Source: Haloterrigena salifodinae
GTDB taxonomy: Archaea > Halobacteriota > Halobacteria > Halobacteriales > Natrialbaceae
Reading direction: 5' to 3'
Length of the DNA: 64,000 nucleotides
NCBI RefSeq assembly: GCF_003977755.1
Contig: NZ_RQWN01000002.1
Location: forward strand, 1,140,033 to 1,204,032
Below the pieces are notes generated by a model, which saw nothing but the letters and a program-made list of their open reading frames with translations, was not told the DNA's origin and did not search any database. Below are positions 24,485 through 33,392 of the stretch, in pieces (within the stretch, counting starts at the first letter, position 1; the number at the start of each line of letters is the position of its first letter). Both the position numbers and the translations under genes were made by a program.

Positions 24485-25284
24485 TGGCGCTGGGCGAAGC
24501 GGTCCACCTCGAGATCGAGGCCGACGGCCCCGCGACGATCACGCTCGACCAACCGGATCGGCGCAACGCCCTCTCGGAGGCGATCAGCACCGGTATCTCC
24601 GAAGCGCTCGACGAGATCGAGGGTAGCGACGCTCGAATCGTCCGTATCGAGGGCTCGGGCGGCTCGTTTTCGGCCGGCGGCGACATCGAGCGCATGGTCG
24701 AGGGAATCGAAAACGACGTCCCTGCCGACGAGCGGGTGCGCAGGCTCGAGCGCTCGACGAACGCGCTCATCGGGCGAGTGGCGAAGTTCCCGATTCCGAC
24801 GGTCGCGGTGATCGACGGCCCCGCCGTCGGCGCCGGCGCGAACCTCGCGATCGCCTGCGACGTGCAACTGGCCAGCGAAACGGCCGTCTTCGGCTTCGTC
24901 TTCCGGCAGGTCGGGCTGAGCATCGACGCCGGCACGTCCTACCTGCTGCCCCGCATCGTCGGTGAGAACGTCGCCAAGGAACTCGTGTTGACCGGCGACA
25001 TCATCGACGCCGGCCGCGCCGAAGAAATCGGCCTCGTTAATCACGTCTACGGCGCCGAGGAGTTCGACGAGCGGGTCGACGAGTTCGTCGAGAAGGTCGT
25101 CTCCGGCCCGCCGGTCGCGCTTCGACACGCCAATCGGCTGGTGGGCGAAGGGCTCGATAAATCGCTCGAGCAGGCGCTGACCGACGAGGCGACGGCCCAG
25201 GGGATCGTCTTCGACACCGCGGATCACGAGGAGGGCGTCGACGCCTTCCTCGAGGACCGCGAGCCGTCGTTCGACGGCCGGTAG
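24484..25284 (+). CDS. Enoyl-CoA hydratase/isomerase family protein
   Basis: 266-aa crotonase-fold protein. The oxyanion-hole segments are SGGSFSAGGDIERM and the helix VAVIDGPAVGAGANLAIACDVQLAS. At the position of the second catalytic Glu of classical hydratases the sequence is GLSIDAGTSYLLPRIVG, where Asp in SIDAG may act. So hydratase, isomerase or another crotonase reaction is possible. The ATG overlaps the acyl-CoA synthetase stop (TAATG), so the two enzymes are co-translated and probably serve beta-oxidation or aromatic/isoprenoid acyl-CoA breakdown. Confidence 0.9.
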   Translation: MALGEAVHLEIEADGPATITLDQPDRRNALSEAISTGISEALDEIEGSDARIVRIEGSGGSFSAGGDIERMVEGIENDVPADERVRRLERSTNALIGRVAKFPIPTVAVIDGPAVGAGANLAIACDVQLASETAVFGFVFRQVGLSIDAGTSYLLPRIVGENVAKELVLTGDIIDAGRAEEIGLVNHVYGAEEFDERVDEFVEKVVSGPPVALRHANRLVGEGLDKSLEQALTDEATAQGIVFDTADHEEGVDAFLEDREPSFDGR

Positions 25285-25341
25285 CGGCCGAATTCGTTCT
25301 CCGACTCGAGCGATACTCCCGTCTCCGTTCGCGACCGTCGC

Positions 25342-25806
25342 TTAGCGATCCGGCTCGGTCCGAGCGGTCCCGCCGCCGACCGGAATCAACGTCGAGACCC
25401 GTGCGTTTTCCTTGATCTGCAGGCCGCCGTCGGCGACGGTCAGCGGGATCAGCGGTAGGTGCGACGCGACCAGCATCGAGGGGTGGGAGCTGCCCCGAGC
25501 CAGCAGTTCGTTGCGCGGCTGGAGCTGGACCGGCTCCTCGAGGTCGGTCAGGAACTCGTTGTGCTGGAGGACGTACTGGCCACCCTCGAGATCCCACCAG
25601 CCGTACTCGTCGTCCGGATCGCGAAGATCGGTGGGCACCGGCTCGAGGTCGGCGTCCTCGAGTTCGTCGCCGCCGAAATCCAGTCGCCCGGGCGCGGCGA
25701 CCTCGTAGATTGCGCTGACGGTCAGATCGATGCCGTGCTCGTGGACCTGTGCGGGTTCGTATACGAGGTTGTCGACGACCTCGGCGAGCGGATGCTCAGC
25801 GGACAT
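25342..25806 (-). CDS. dCTP deaminase/dUTPase-fold family protein
   Basis: 154-aa protein from ATG 25806 (MSAEHPLAEVVDNLVYEP). It has the layout of the dUTPase/dCTP-deaminase superfamily: an early HEHGIDLTVSAIYEV, a central LQPRNELLARGSSHPS block and a late GLQIKENARVSTL. Whether the deaminase residues are complete is unclear, so activity on dCTP/dUTP is not asserted. The start is set by a T-run on the minus strand (around 25836-25841), 30 nt upstream, which would lie inside a longer reading. It is convergent with the enoyl-CoA hydratase gene. Confidence 0.72.
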   Translation of the reverse strand: MSAEHPLAEVVDNLVYEPAQVHEHGIDLTVSAIYEVAAPGRLDFGGDELEDADLEPVPTDLRDPDDEYGWWDLEGGQYVLQHNEFLTDLEEPVQLQPRNELLARGSSHPSMLVASHLPLIPLTVADGGLQIKENARVSTLIPVGGGTARTEPDR

Positions 25807-26030
25807 TTCGGTCGGAGTGATGGTTTCCCAGCGCAAAAAACGTGTCCTCGTCCCATCGAATATCGTCGGTGCGTCGAGCGCCGGCGGAGCCAGCGGACTC
25901 GAACGCTGACCGAGGTACCCTCGCCGTCGATTCGGATCACGACTGGCGGCTCGCTATCAACCACAGTGACTTTCCGATATTCTTTCCAAAACGAATACAC
26001 CTAAAAGTTAGGCCGTCAACAGTAGGGCCG

Positions 26031-26855
26031 ATGGTACACCTCGAGCGGATTCGGATTCGGCCGGTCGCGTCCCTCGATGCGATCTCGGTTTCGGAACGGA
26101 CGCTCATCGACCGCGGACCGGCGTGGGAGCGGCGGTATACGATCGTCGAGCGAACGCCGGGAAGCGACGCCCGACCCGCGCCGGTCACCGCGGAACGCGA
26201 ACCCCGACTCCGCAGGCTCGAGACGACGTACGACCTCGAGCGAGAGACGGTGACGGTCCGCGAACGAGGAAGCGACGAGACCGCGACCTTCCACCTCAAC
26301 CTCGATCGGGAGTGTTTCGCCTCGTGGCTCTCGGAGTACCTCGGCTACCCAGTCGAGATCGTTCGCACCGGCGAGAGCGGCGGCCCGGACGCCGCAGTTC
26401 CGTCGGGACCGACGGTCGTCAGCGTCGAGACGCTCGAGACGGTCGCCGAGTGGTACGACGAGATCGACGCCGACGAACTCTGTCGTCGCGTCCAGCCGAC
26501 GCTCGTCATCGGCGGCGCCCCGCCGTTCTGGGAGGACCGACTCTACGGGCGGGCCGACCGGATCGTTCCCGTCGAGGTCGGGTCGACGACGCTGTACGGG
26601 ACCGCGCCGTCGCAACTGTGCGGCGTCTCGGCGCGCGACCCTGAAACCGGCGCGCAAACCGACGGGTTTCGGGAGACGTTCGTCAAGCGCCGCCGCGCGA
26701 CGCTACCTGACTGGGCGACCGCGGTGCGGTTCGACCACTACTTCCGGCTGTTGTCCGAAACGCGAGTCCCGCAGGCGTCGGTGGGGACGACGCTCTCGGT
26801 CGACGAGCCGGTCACCGTCAGGGAGCCCGTCCCATCCCCGACGCCGGCTGACTGA
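26031..26855 (+). CDS. MOSC-domain protein
   Basis: 274-aa protein with an N-terminal MOSC beta-barrel (MVHLERIRIRPVASLDAISVSE ... DRGPAWERRYTIV) and a MOSC core (LNLDRECFASWLSEYLGY ... DELCRRVQPTLVIGGAPPFWEDRLYGR). MOSC proteins handle sulfur on molybdenum cofactor (MOCOS C-terminus, MARC, YiiM). The usual catalytic cysteine region around RFRPN is replaced by CRRVQPTLVIGG, so catalysis is uncertain. Start 26031 fits a TATA-like CCTAAAAG about 27 nt upstream. Single gene. Confidence 0.8.
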   Translation: MVHLERIRIRPVASLDAISVSERTLIDRGPAWERRYTIVERTPGSDARPAPVTAEREPRLRRLETTYDLERETVTVRERGSDETATFHLNLDRECFASWLSEYLGYPVEIVRTGESGGPDAAVPSGPTVVSVETLETVAEWYDEIDADELCRRVQPTLVIGGAPPFWEDRLYGRADRIVPVEVGSTTLYGTAPSQLCGVSARDPETGAQTDGFRETFVKRRRATLPDWATAVRFDHYFRLLSETRVPQASVGTTLSVDEPVTVREPVPSPTPAD

Positions 26856-27013
26856 CTCGAGCGACGACGGCCGACGCGTTGTTGCCCGTCGATCGGCGTA
26901 GCGAGCGAAACTGCCGTTTGTCGGCCGAACGCGCCGAGACGCGTCCGCACTCGATTTTCACATCTGGTATTCGGAGCCAAAGCTCAAAGAGGGCGCTCTG
27001 ATTTGCCGGTGTC

Positions 27014-30000
27014 ATGGGAACGGGTCTCGATATCGGACCGGGAGCGCTCAGGGTGGCCGCGGAACCGGCCGGGGACGCGATCGAATCGGTACCGCCGGTC
27101 GTCGTTCCAGTCGACGACGCCGCGGCGAGCGATCTGACGGATGACGGACTGTCCGTGGAGCGAGAGGGAACGACCTACGCAGTCGGCGAGACAGCCGAGG
27201 CGGTCGCCGACGCGACCGGCACGGCGCCCGAGTCGCTGTTTTCCAACGGTGTCTTGGCGGTCGACGGCTACGCAGAATCGGCTCTCGAGGCGCTGCTCGA
27301 GGACGCGCTCGGGAACGGCGCGAGCGACGGGCGACTCTGCTATACGACGCCGGGGACGCTGGTCGGCGCCACGGAGCCGACCGCGGCCCACCGGGAGATT
27401 GTCGAGTCGATCGTCGCCGAGCACGCGGCCGATATCACGCCGATCAGCAGGGGATTCGCCGTCGTCTACGACCAGCTGGCCGAGGACAACTACACCGGGC
27501 TCGGCATCTGCATCGGGCCGCAGACGACCGACGTCGCGCTGGCCTACTACGGCGTGCCCGCGTTGGCGTTCTCGCTCGCGAAGGGCAGCGAGTGGATCGT
27601 CGAGCGAGCGGCGGCCGATACCGGCCGCGAGCCGGCGGAGATCGCGGCCGTCCGCGAGGAGTTCGCGCTCGATCCCGACGCCGCGTCGGGCGAGGTCGAG
27701 AGCGCGCTCGCGCAGGCCCACGACGCGCTGATCGGCGACCTCGCCGACGCAATCGCGGCCGAGGCCGACGAGAACGACGTGCAACAGGGGCTGGCCGTCC
27801 CGATCGCAGTCGCCGGCGACGGCGCGATCGAGGGCCTCGAGTTCCTGCTTGGCGGGCGGTTCGACGCGGCGGCGCTCCCGTTCTCGGTTCGCGGGGTGCG
27901 GCTGGCCGACGACCCCGCCGGGAGCGCCGCCCGCGGTGCGCTCGCGGCGGCCGAAGACAACGTCGACGCCTACGAGGACGTCACCTGGTCGACGGCCGAA
28001 ACCAATGGGGACGGCGACGAGTCGAACGGGGCTTCGGCCGGCGCCGACGCGAGCAGATCGACGACGCTCACCTTCGACGGCGATCTGGGCGGCGGGGCCG
28101 GCGTGGACCGCGACCCCGCTGACGACGCCATCGAGCAGCTGTTCGACCGGCTCGCCGACCGCGACGAGGAGATCGAATCGGTCCGAACCGACCTCGAGTC
28201 GGCGTTCGATGACATCGCGTACGTCGAGGAGCGGACGGCCGAGGTCGAGACGGTCGCGGAGCTCGACGAGCGCCTCGAGGCGTTCGCCAACGACCTGCGC
28301 GACCTCGAAGCCGAGAGCGAGACGCACGCGAGCGACGAAACGGTCGACGAACTGGGGGACGATCTCGAGGCGCTCTCGACGGCCTTCGAGGACTTAGAGA
28401 CCGACGTCGACGGCCTCGCGACCGAGCTGGAAGCCGACCTCGAGGCGGTCGAATCCGGGTTGGCGGACGATATCGACGAGTTGGAAGCCGAGCTAGCGGA
28501 TGACCTCGACGAACTGGAGTCCGGACTCGAGACCGACCTCGAGACGCTGTCGGAGACGGCGGCAGACGAACGTGCGGCCCTCGAGGAGCGAATCGAGGAG
28601 CTCGCCGACGATCTCGAGGGGGTTTCGGACAGAACGAACTCGCTGGACGAGCGACTCGAGACGATCCGAACGGGCCTAGAGCGGCTCGAGTCGGAGACCG
28701 CGTCCGCGGCCGACCTCGAGGACGCGATCGCGACGATCGATCGCCTGGACGAGACGCTCGCGGCGATCGACGAGGACGTCGACCGGATCGACGATCGTCT
28801 CGCTGCTCTGGACGACGGCCTCGAGGAGCAGGCGACCCGGATCGACGGCGTTGATAATCGACTCGACGATGTTGACGACCGGCTCGCTGACCACGTCGAA
28901 CAAACTGATGACGACCTCGAGGAATTCGCGGCAGATATCGAGGCCGTTGAGGCGACGGTCGACGACGAACTGGCTGCCGTCGACGCCGATCTCGAGGACG
29001 TGGCAGCGACGATCGAGGACGAAATCGACGCGCTCGAGGGTGAACTCGAGTCGGTCGACGACCGGATCAGCGACGCCGATGGCCGGATCAGCGATGTCGA
29101 CGACCGGCTTGAGGACGTGATCGATGACGTCGACGATCGAATTCAGGGCATCGACGATCGGCTCGAGGCGACCGACGACCGCGTCGGGACGGTGGCCGAC
29201 GACGTCACCGACGCCCGCGAGACGCTGGGTGCCCGAGCCGACGATCTGGAGGCGCGCCTGGAGAGCGCTCGGGAGACGATCGGGGACGTCGAGGCGACGG
29301 CGGCCGGCGACGAACGGGTCGACGCCGTCGAAGACGACCTCGAAGAACTCGAAGACAGTGTCACGAGCGTCTCGGAGCGACTCGAGGACCTCGCGGAGCG
29401 GACGGCGCTCGAGGATGCGGTCACCGACCTCGCGACCGACCTCGACGCCGCCGAGAGCGAACTCGCCGATCTCGGCGAGAAGTTCGACTTGCTCGAAGTG
29501 GAGGTCGACGACCGGTTCGAGGCGACGACCGCCGAATTCGAAACGACGGCGACCGAACTCGAGGCGCGACTCGACGACCGGACGGACGACGTCGAGACGA
29601 GACTCGAGGACGCAGTCGGATCGATCGAAGACGATTTCGCGACGCTCGAGTCGCGCCTCGATCGCCTCGACGAAGCGGCTCCGGAGGATGACGCGGTCGC
29701 CGAACTGTCCGATTCGCTCGCGGAGACGCGGGAGACGGTCGAATCGGCGACCGCGGAGGTCGACGCCCTCGGAGACGACCTCGACGCGCTCGAGACGACG
29801 CTGACGGAGCGAATCGACTCGGTCGAGACGGAACTCGACGACATCGCGTCCGACCTCCGATCGACGGTGGCTGAAGAGACCGACGCGCTCGCGGACCGTC
29901 TCGAGCGGGTCGACGATCGCTCGGCGACCGTCGAGAGCCGACTCGAGGACGTTACCGAAACCGTCGACGCCGACGTCGAACGAATCTCGGCGCGCGTCTC

Positions 30001-30784
30001 GGAATTCGACGACCGCCTCGAGTCCCTCGACGAGACGGCCGCGTCCGCGGACGCCGTCGCGACGCTCGAGGAGTCGATCGACGCCGTCGAGGGAGAGCTC
30101 GAAACGCTTCGGGCGGCGTCCGACGAAACGCGCGAGGCGATCGACGCCCTCGAGGCCGACCGCGAGGCGGCGCTGGAGGACGTCGCGGATCGCGTCGACG
30201 ATCTCGAGGGCCAGACCGACGCGCTTGCGAGCCGAGTCGATCGACTCGACGACCGCTCGACGCGAGTCGACGACCTGGCCGACCGCGCGGACGAACTCGA
30301 TGACCGGACGAGCGAGCACGGGTCGCGGCTCGATCGACAGGCCGATTCGCTCGCGGCCCACGACGACCGCCTTGAGTCGGTCGCGAGCGAGGTCGACGAC
30401 CTCGCAGCAGCCCTCGACGCGACGCCAGACGAGACGGTCCTCGAGTCGACGGACGATCGACTGGACGCGCTCGCGGATCAGGTGGACGGACTCGAGTCGG
30501 CGCTCGACGATGTGGAGTCGTCGACGGCCCGCGGAGAGCGACTCGAGGCGCTACAGACGGACGTCGCCGAGTTGCGAGAGCGCGTCGAGACGGAAGCGCA
30601 ATCCCACGAACGGGACGAGTCGTCCGGAACGGCGGAGACGGTCGTTCCGATCGCTGCCGGCGGTGGCGGCGCCGGCGTCGTCGCCGGCGGCTCGCTCGCG
30701 CTCGCGGGCGACGGGACGATCGGCGCCGTCGCCGTCGTGTTCGGCGTCGTCCTGATCGCCGGCGCTATCGCGGCGAGTCGGTAA
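27014..30784 (+). CDS. Actin/Hsp70-like ATPase head, giant coiled coil, C-terminal membrane anchor
   Basis: 1256-aa protein with three parts. (1) Residues 1-~315 look like an actin/Hsp70-fold ATPase: phosphate-1 GTGLDIGPG (2-10), phosphate-2 IGPQTTDVA (167-175) and an adenosine-type glycine block AVAGDGAIEG (265-274). (2) After a disordered linker (~325-365), about 800 residues of uninterrupted heptads rich in Asp, Glu, Leu and Ile (patterns such as ISDVDDRLEDVIDDVDDR) predict a very long coiled coil. (3) Residues ~1210-1255 are two hydrophobic stretches separated by a DG turn, a membrane hairpin or single anchor. Single gene with no ribosome-binding site. A cytoskeletal or membrane-tethering role is inference. 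Confidence 0.82.
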   Translation: MGTGLDIGPGALRVAAEPAGDAIESVPPVVVPVDDAAASDLTDDGLSVEREGTTYAVGETAEAVADATGTAPESLFSNGVLAVDGYAESALEALLEDALGNGASDGRLCYTTPGTLVGATEPTAAHREIVESIVAEHAADITPISRGFAVVYDQLAEDNYTGLGICIGPQTTDVALAYYGVPALAFSLAKGSEWIVERAAADTGREPAEIAAVREEFALDPDAASGEVESALAQAHDALIGDLADAIAAEADENDVQQGLAVPIAVAGDGAIEGLEFLLGGRFDAAALPFSVRGVRLADDPAGSAARGALAAAEDNVDAYEDVTWSTAETNGDGDESNGASAGADASRSTTLTFDGDLGGGAGVDRDPADDAIEQLFDRLADRDEEIESVRTDLESAFDDIAYVEERTAEVETVAELDERLEAFANDLRDLEAESETHASDETVDELGDDLEALSTAFEDLETDVDGLATELEADLEAVESGLADDIDELEAELADDLDELESGLETDLETLSETAADERAALEERIEELADDLEGVSDRTNSLDERLETIRTGLERLESETASAADLEDAIATIDRLDETLAAIDEDVDRIDDRLAALDDGLEEQATRIDGVDNRLDDVDDRLADHVEQTDDDLEEFAADIEAVEATVDDELAAVDADLEDVAATIEDEIDALEGELESVDDRISDADGRISDVDDRLEDVIDDVDDRIQGIDDRLEATDDRVGTVADDVTDARETLGARADDLEARLESARETIGDVEATAAGDERVDAVEDDLEELEDSVTSVSERLEDLAERTALEDAVTDLATDLDAAESELADLGEKFDLLEVEVDDRFEATTAEFETTATELEARLDDRTDDVETRLEDAVGSIEDDFATLESRLDRLDEAAPEDDAVAELSDSLAETRETVESATAEVDALGDDLDALETTLTERIDSVETELDDIASDLRSTVAEETDALADRLERVDDRSATVESRLEDVTETVDADVERISARVSEFDDRLESLDETAASADAVATLEESIDAVEGELETLRAASDETREAIDALEADREAALEDVADRVDDLEGQTDALASRVDRLDDRSTRVDDLADRADELDDRTSEHGSRLDRQADSLAAHDDRLESVASEVDDLAAALDATPDETVLESTDDRLDALADQVDGLESALDDVESSTARGERLEALQTDVAELRERVETEAQSHERDESSGTAETVVPIAAGGGGAGVVAGGSLALAGDGTIGAVAVVFGVVLIAGAIAASR

Positions 30785-30910
30785 GGAGATCGTTGCGGGT
30801 CGCTCGCACAGTCGCTCCTTCTCGGAGATTCTCGCGTTCGCGGAGCCGGCGCTACGCGTACGGAGCTGCGGGAAAACGGCGCCGTCGGTCGTCACGAGGG
30901 CTGCGACCGG

Positions 30911-31042
30911 TTACTCGCGGATCGGGTCGACGTTTCGCATCTCGCCCCCGCACCGCCGACAGGTGCTGACGAGCGCGTCGGCGACCGTCTCGCGGTGCCC
31001 GCACGCCACACACTCGTACTCGAGCTGCTCGGCTACTGTCAT
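30911..31042 (-). CDS. Small rubrerythrin-like zinc/iron-binding protein
   Basis: 43-aa protein. It has two CxxC knuckles: C11/C14 in CVACGHRE and C28/C31 in CRRCGGEM. This is the layout of the short haloarchaeal rubrerythrin-like-domain (rubredoxin-type) proteins. ATG 31042, stop 30911. It is convergent with the giant coiled-coil gene and lies behind the MFS gene. Confidence 0.8.
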   Translation of the reverse strand: MTVAEQLEYECVACGHRETVADALVSTCRRCGGEMRNVDPIRE

Positions 31043-31115
31043 ATGCTAACGTTTGTGATGAATCGTGTTAACTCTTTCCACGGTAAATAGTATCGATGAA
31101 CGTCATCGAACGCGA

Positions 31116-32336
31116 CTACTCGAGCAGCCAGAGCACGGCACCGAGCGCCGTGGCGGCGGCGACCGACACCGCGAGGAGACCGAACGCGGGCCGGAAGCCG
31201 GCGACTTCCGAGAGCGTGCCGACGATCGCGGGGGCGATCGCCCCGGCCGCCATCAGCAGCGTCCGGACGACGCCGAGCCCGCCGCCGGCGACGTCGTCGG
31301 GGATCGCCGACATCAGGTAAGCCCCCCTGACGGGCCGGAAGCCGTGGGAGCCGATCCCGACCGCGACGAGTGCCGCGCCGAGAACCAGTGGCCCGGCCGT
31401 CCCGGTCAAGACGATGAGAGCGGTCAGGGAGACCGACGCGATCCCGAGCGTGCCGACGATGAGCGGGAGTCGTCCGACCCGGTCGCTGAGATCGCCGGTG
31501 ACGAGTTGGACGAGGCTCGCGAGGAAGAGGGCGCTGTAGAGCAGGCTCGCCGTCGCGTCAGTCAGCCCCGCCTCCTGCGTGAGATACAGCGGGGCGAACG
31601 CGACGAACCCGTTGTAGGTAAACGAGAACAGCACCGTCAGCAGCGCGAACACCGCGAACCGCGGGTCCCGAAGGAGCGTCGTGTACTGTCCGATGCCGCC
31701 GGCCGAGACGGCGGCCGTAGCGGCGTCGCTCGCGGAGTCGTTCGGGAGGCGTCGCGGAACGCGTACCCGAAACGCCGCGCCGAGTCCGAGGCCGAGCAGC
31801 CCGGCGCCCAGGAAGAGCAGCCGCCAGCTATCGCCCAACGGGAACGAGACGCTCGCGACGGCGACGATCACGGCCGGCGCGACGACGCCCCCGAAGGCGC
31901 CGAACGTGTCGAGCACGCCGAGGGCGCGGCCCGTTCGCTCGGGGTAGGCCCGCGACAGCAGCCGAACGGCGACGGTCTTGTGTGCGCCGGTGCCGGCGCC
32001 CATGACGAGCATCGCGCCGACGAGGACGAGAAACGGCGAGTCGACGACCAGCGCGAGGGCGGCGACGGCCGCGACGACGACGCCCGCGGTGATAACGCCC
32101 ACTGAGCCAAAACGATCCGCGAGCACGCCGGAGGGAAACTGCATGGCCGCGTAGACGAGCATCAGACCGGTGTAGGCGGTCCCGAGAACCGCGTTCGAGA
32201 CGCCGTAACTCGCCCCAAACGAGTCGAACAGCGGCGGGAAGGCGTAGCGAAGGAACTTCGCGAGAAACCAGATCGCCGCCGTCAGGACGAGGACGTCGTA
32301 GCCGCGGAGTCGGTCGACTGTCTCGCGAAGCGCCAT
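31116..32336 (-). CDS. Major facilitator superfamily transporter
   Basis: 406-aa transporter with about 12 hydrophobic helices in two halves. MFS signatures include the loop-2 motif GVLADRFGSVGV and its copy GDLSDRVGRLPLIVG in the second half, plus RAYPERTGRALGVLDTFGAFGG. The substrate cannot be inferred and no enzyme gene is adjacent. Read leftward from ATG 32336 (MALRETVDRLRGYD). Confidence 0.9.
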   Translation of the reverse strand: MALRETVDRLRGYDVLVLTAAIWFLAKFLRYAFPPLFDSFGASYGVSNAVLGTAYTGLMLVYAAMQFPSGVLADRFGSVGVITAGVVVAAVAALALVVDSPFLVLVGAMLVMGAGTGAHKTVAVRLLSRAYPERTGRALGVLDTFGAFGGVVAPAVIVAVASVSFPLGDSWRLLFLGAGLLGLGLGAAFRVRVPRRLPNDSASDAATAAVSAGGIGQYTTLLRDPRFAVFALLTVLFSFTYNGFVAFAPLYLTQEAGLTDATASLLYSALFLASLVQLVTGDLSDRVGRLPLIVGTLGIASVSLTALIVLTGTAGPLVLGAALVAVGIGSHGFRPVRGAYLMSAIPDDVAGGGLGVVRTLLMAAGAIAPAIVGTLSEVAGFRPAFGLLAVSVAAATALGAVLWLLE

Positions 32337-32861
32337 ATGGGTCTATCGGGGATATCCGAACGAACGACGAATACCCACCGATTTCGCCACCGCGATCGAA
32401 ACGGGGACGAACGGTGTATCAGTGACTGCGGCGGGGCCGGTCGACGGCGATCGCGACCGATCTCGGGCGGTCTCGTAGTCGGTCGCCGTTCGTAGTCAGT
32501 CGTCTCGGAGGCGATCGTCGCCGCGCTGTGCTCGCCCTCGAGTCGTCTCGGGTTAGCCCGCTTATCGCTGACCCCAGCGTCGAATATCACCGGAGCGTCG
32601 CAACTGCGTTATTCCTGCGCTTACTGAGCGATTGGACGAACGTCTACTGATAGCGTCCTCGAGCCATCGATCGACGCGCCGGTATCCATCTGACTGTACC
32701 AGATCACATGACCTGTTCGGTCGAAACCTGCTACCGACGCAACCGTGAATAATCGGACGAACGAGAAATATCGCGGTCGCCCGAGCGTAGGGCGCCGTCG
32801 CGTCGGTCCGCCGCAGTAGCTTACGCGTGTCTGTGCCGACGCGGCCCTAACGGCCGCCTCA
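32337..32861. other. Intergenic region without a recognisable gene
   Basis: About 525 nt between two leftward genes. Open frames here have poor haloarchaeal composition and no domain. No strong hairpin, tRNA or repeat was seen. Confidence 0.5.
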
Positions 32862-33326
32862 TCAGTCGAAGTCCGGGAGGTCCTCCGGCGGTTCGTACTC
32901 GGCCTCCCAGTCGATGTACTCCTCCTTGAGGATCACCGAGACGATCTGGCCGAACTCGGTTAGTTCGGCGTTGATCGAGGAGACCGTCCCCCATGTATCG
33001 AGGCCCGGGTGGTACTCCCGCGCCTGCCAGTCCTCGGGGATGCCGGGCGCGTGATAGCCGACTCTGTCGGCGAAGTCGTCCCAGAAGAAGTCGAATCCGG
33101 CGAAGAGATCCATCTCGCGGGCGATCTCGTACTCCCGTTCCTCGAGGTCGGTGTCCTCGCACCACTCCTCGAACGCTTCCTCCCAGGCGCCCGTCTCGAG
33201 GAACTCCTGGAGTTCCTCGCGCCGATAGTCGACGTCTCCGTCGGCGCTGATCGTCGCGTCCTCGTACTCGTTCGGGTCGACGAAGTTCAGTTCCGGCGGC
33301 TCAGGCGGTTCGACCTCGAGTGTCAT
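32862..33326 (-). CDS. Acidic haloarchaeal protein, paralogue A
   Basis: 154-aa very acidic protein of unknown function from ATG 33326 (MTLEVEPPEPPELN). The core REELQEFLETGAWEEAFEEW...FDFFWDDFADRVGYHAPGIPED is clearly homologous to the protein at 34702-35151, which shares the order F-L-x2-G-A-W-E-x-A-F and D-F-x-W ... V-G-Y-x2-P-x-I-P-E-D. ATAAG on the plus strand at about 33350-33354 is the TATA position for this start, so the upstream in-frame ATG at 33365 is less likely. It is separated from paralogue B by an M20 peptidase gene on the same strand. Confidence 0.75.
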   Translation of the reverse strand: MTLEVEPPEPPELNFVDPNEYEDATISADGDVDYRREELQEFLETGAWEEAFEEWCEDTDLEEREYEIAREMDLFAGFDFFWDDFADRVGYHAPGIPEDWQAREYHPGLDTWGTVSSINAELTEFGQIVSVILKEEYIDWEAEYEPPEDLPDFD

Positions 33327-33392
33327 GACCGGACGTAGGAGGGGTTCGCGGATAAGAATTCCCACCTCCGGTCGCGAGGCGGCGATCGGACG

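Noticed and set aside
26000..26012. CCTAA-AAG-TTAGG before the MOSC gene as a metal-regulator site
   Set aside because: It coincides with the TATA position and the half sites point the opposite way to those near dpsA, so coincidence is more likely.
28676..30361. 561-codon minus-strand frame opposite the coiled-coil gene
   Set aside because: Arg/Val-rich mirror of Asp/Glu codons. The plus strand gives a coherent head-coil-anchor protein.
27014..30784. Tandem DNA repeats or CRISPR in the coiled-coil gene
   Set aside because: The repetition is in amino-acid heptads with varied codons. There are no exact repeats or spacers. No CRISPR array was seen anywhere in the window.
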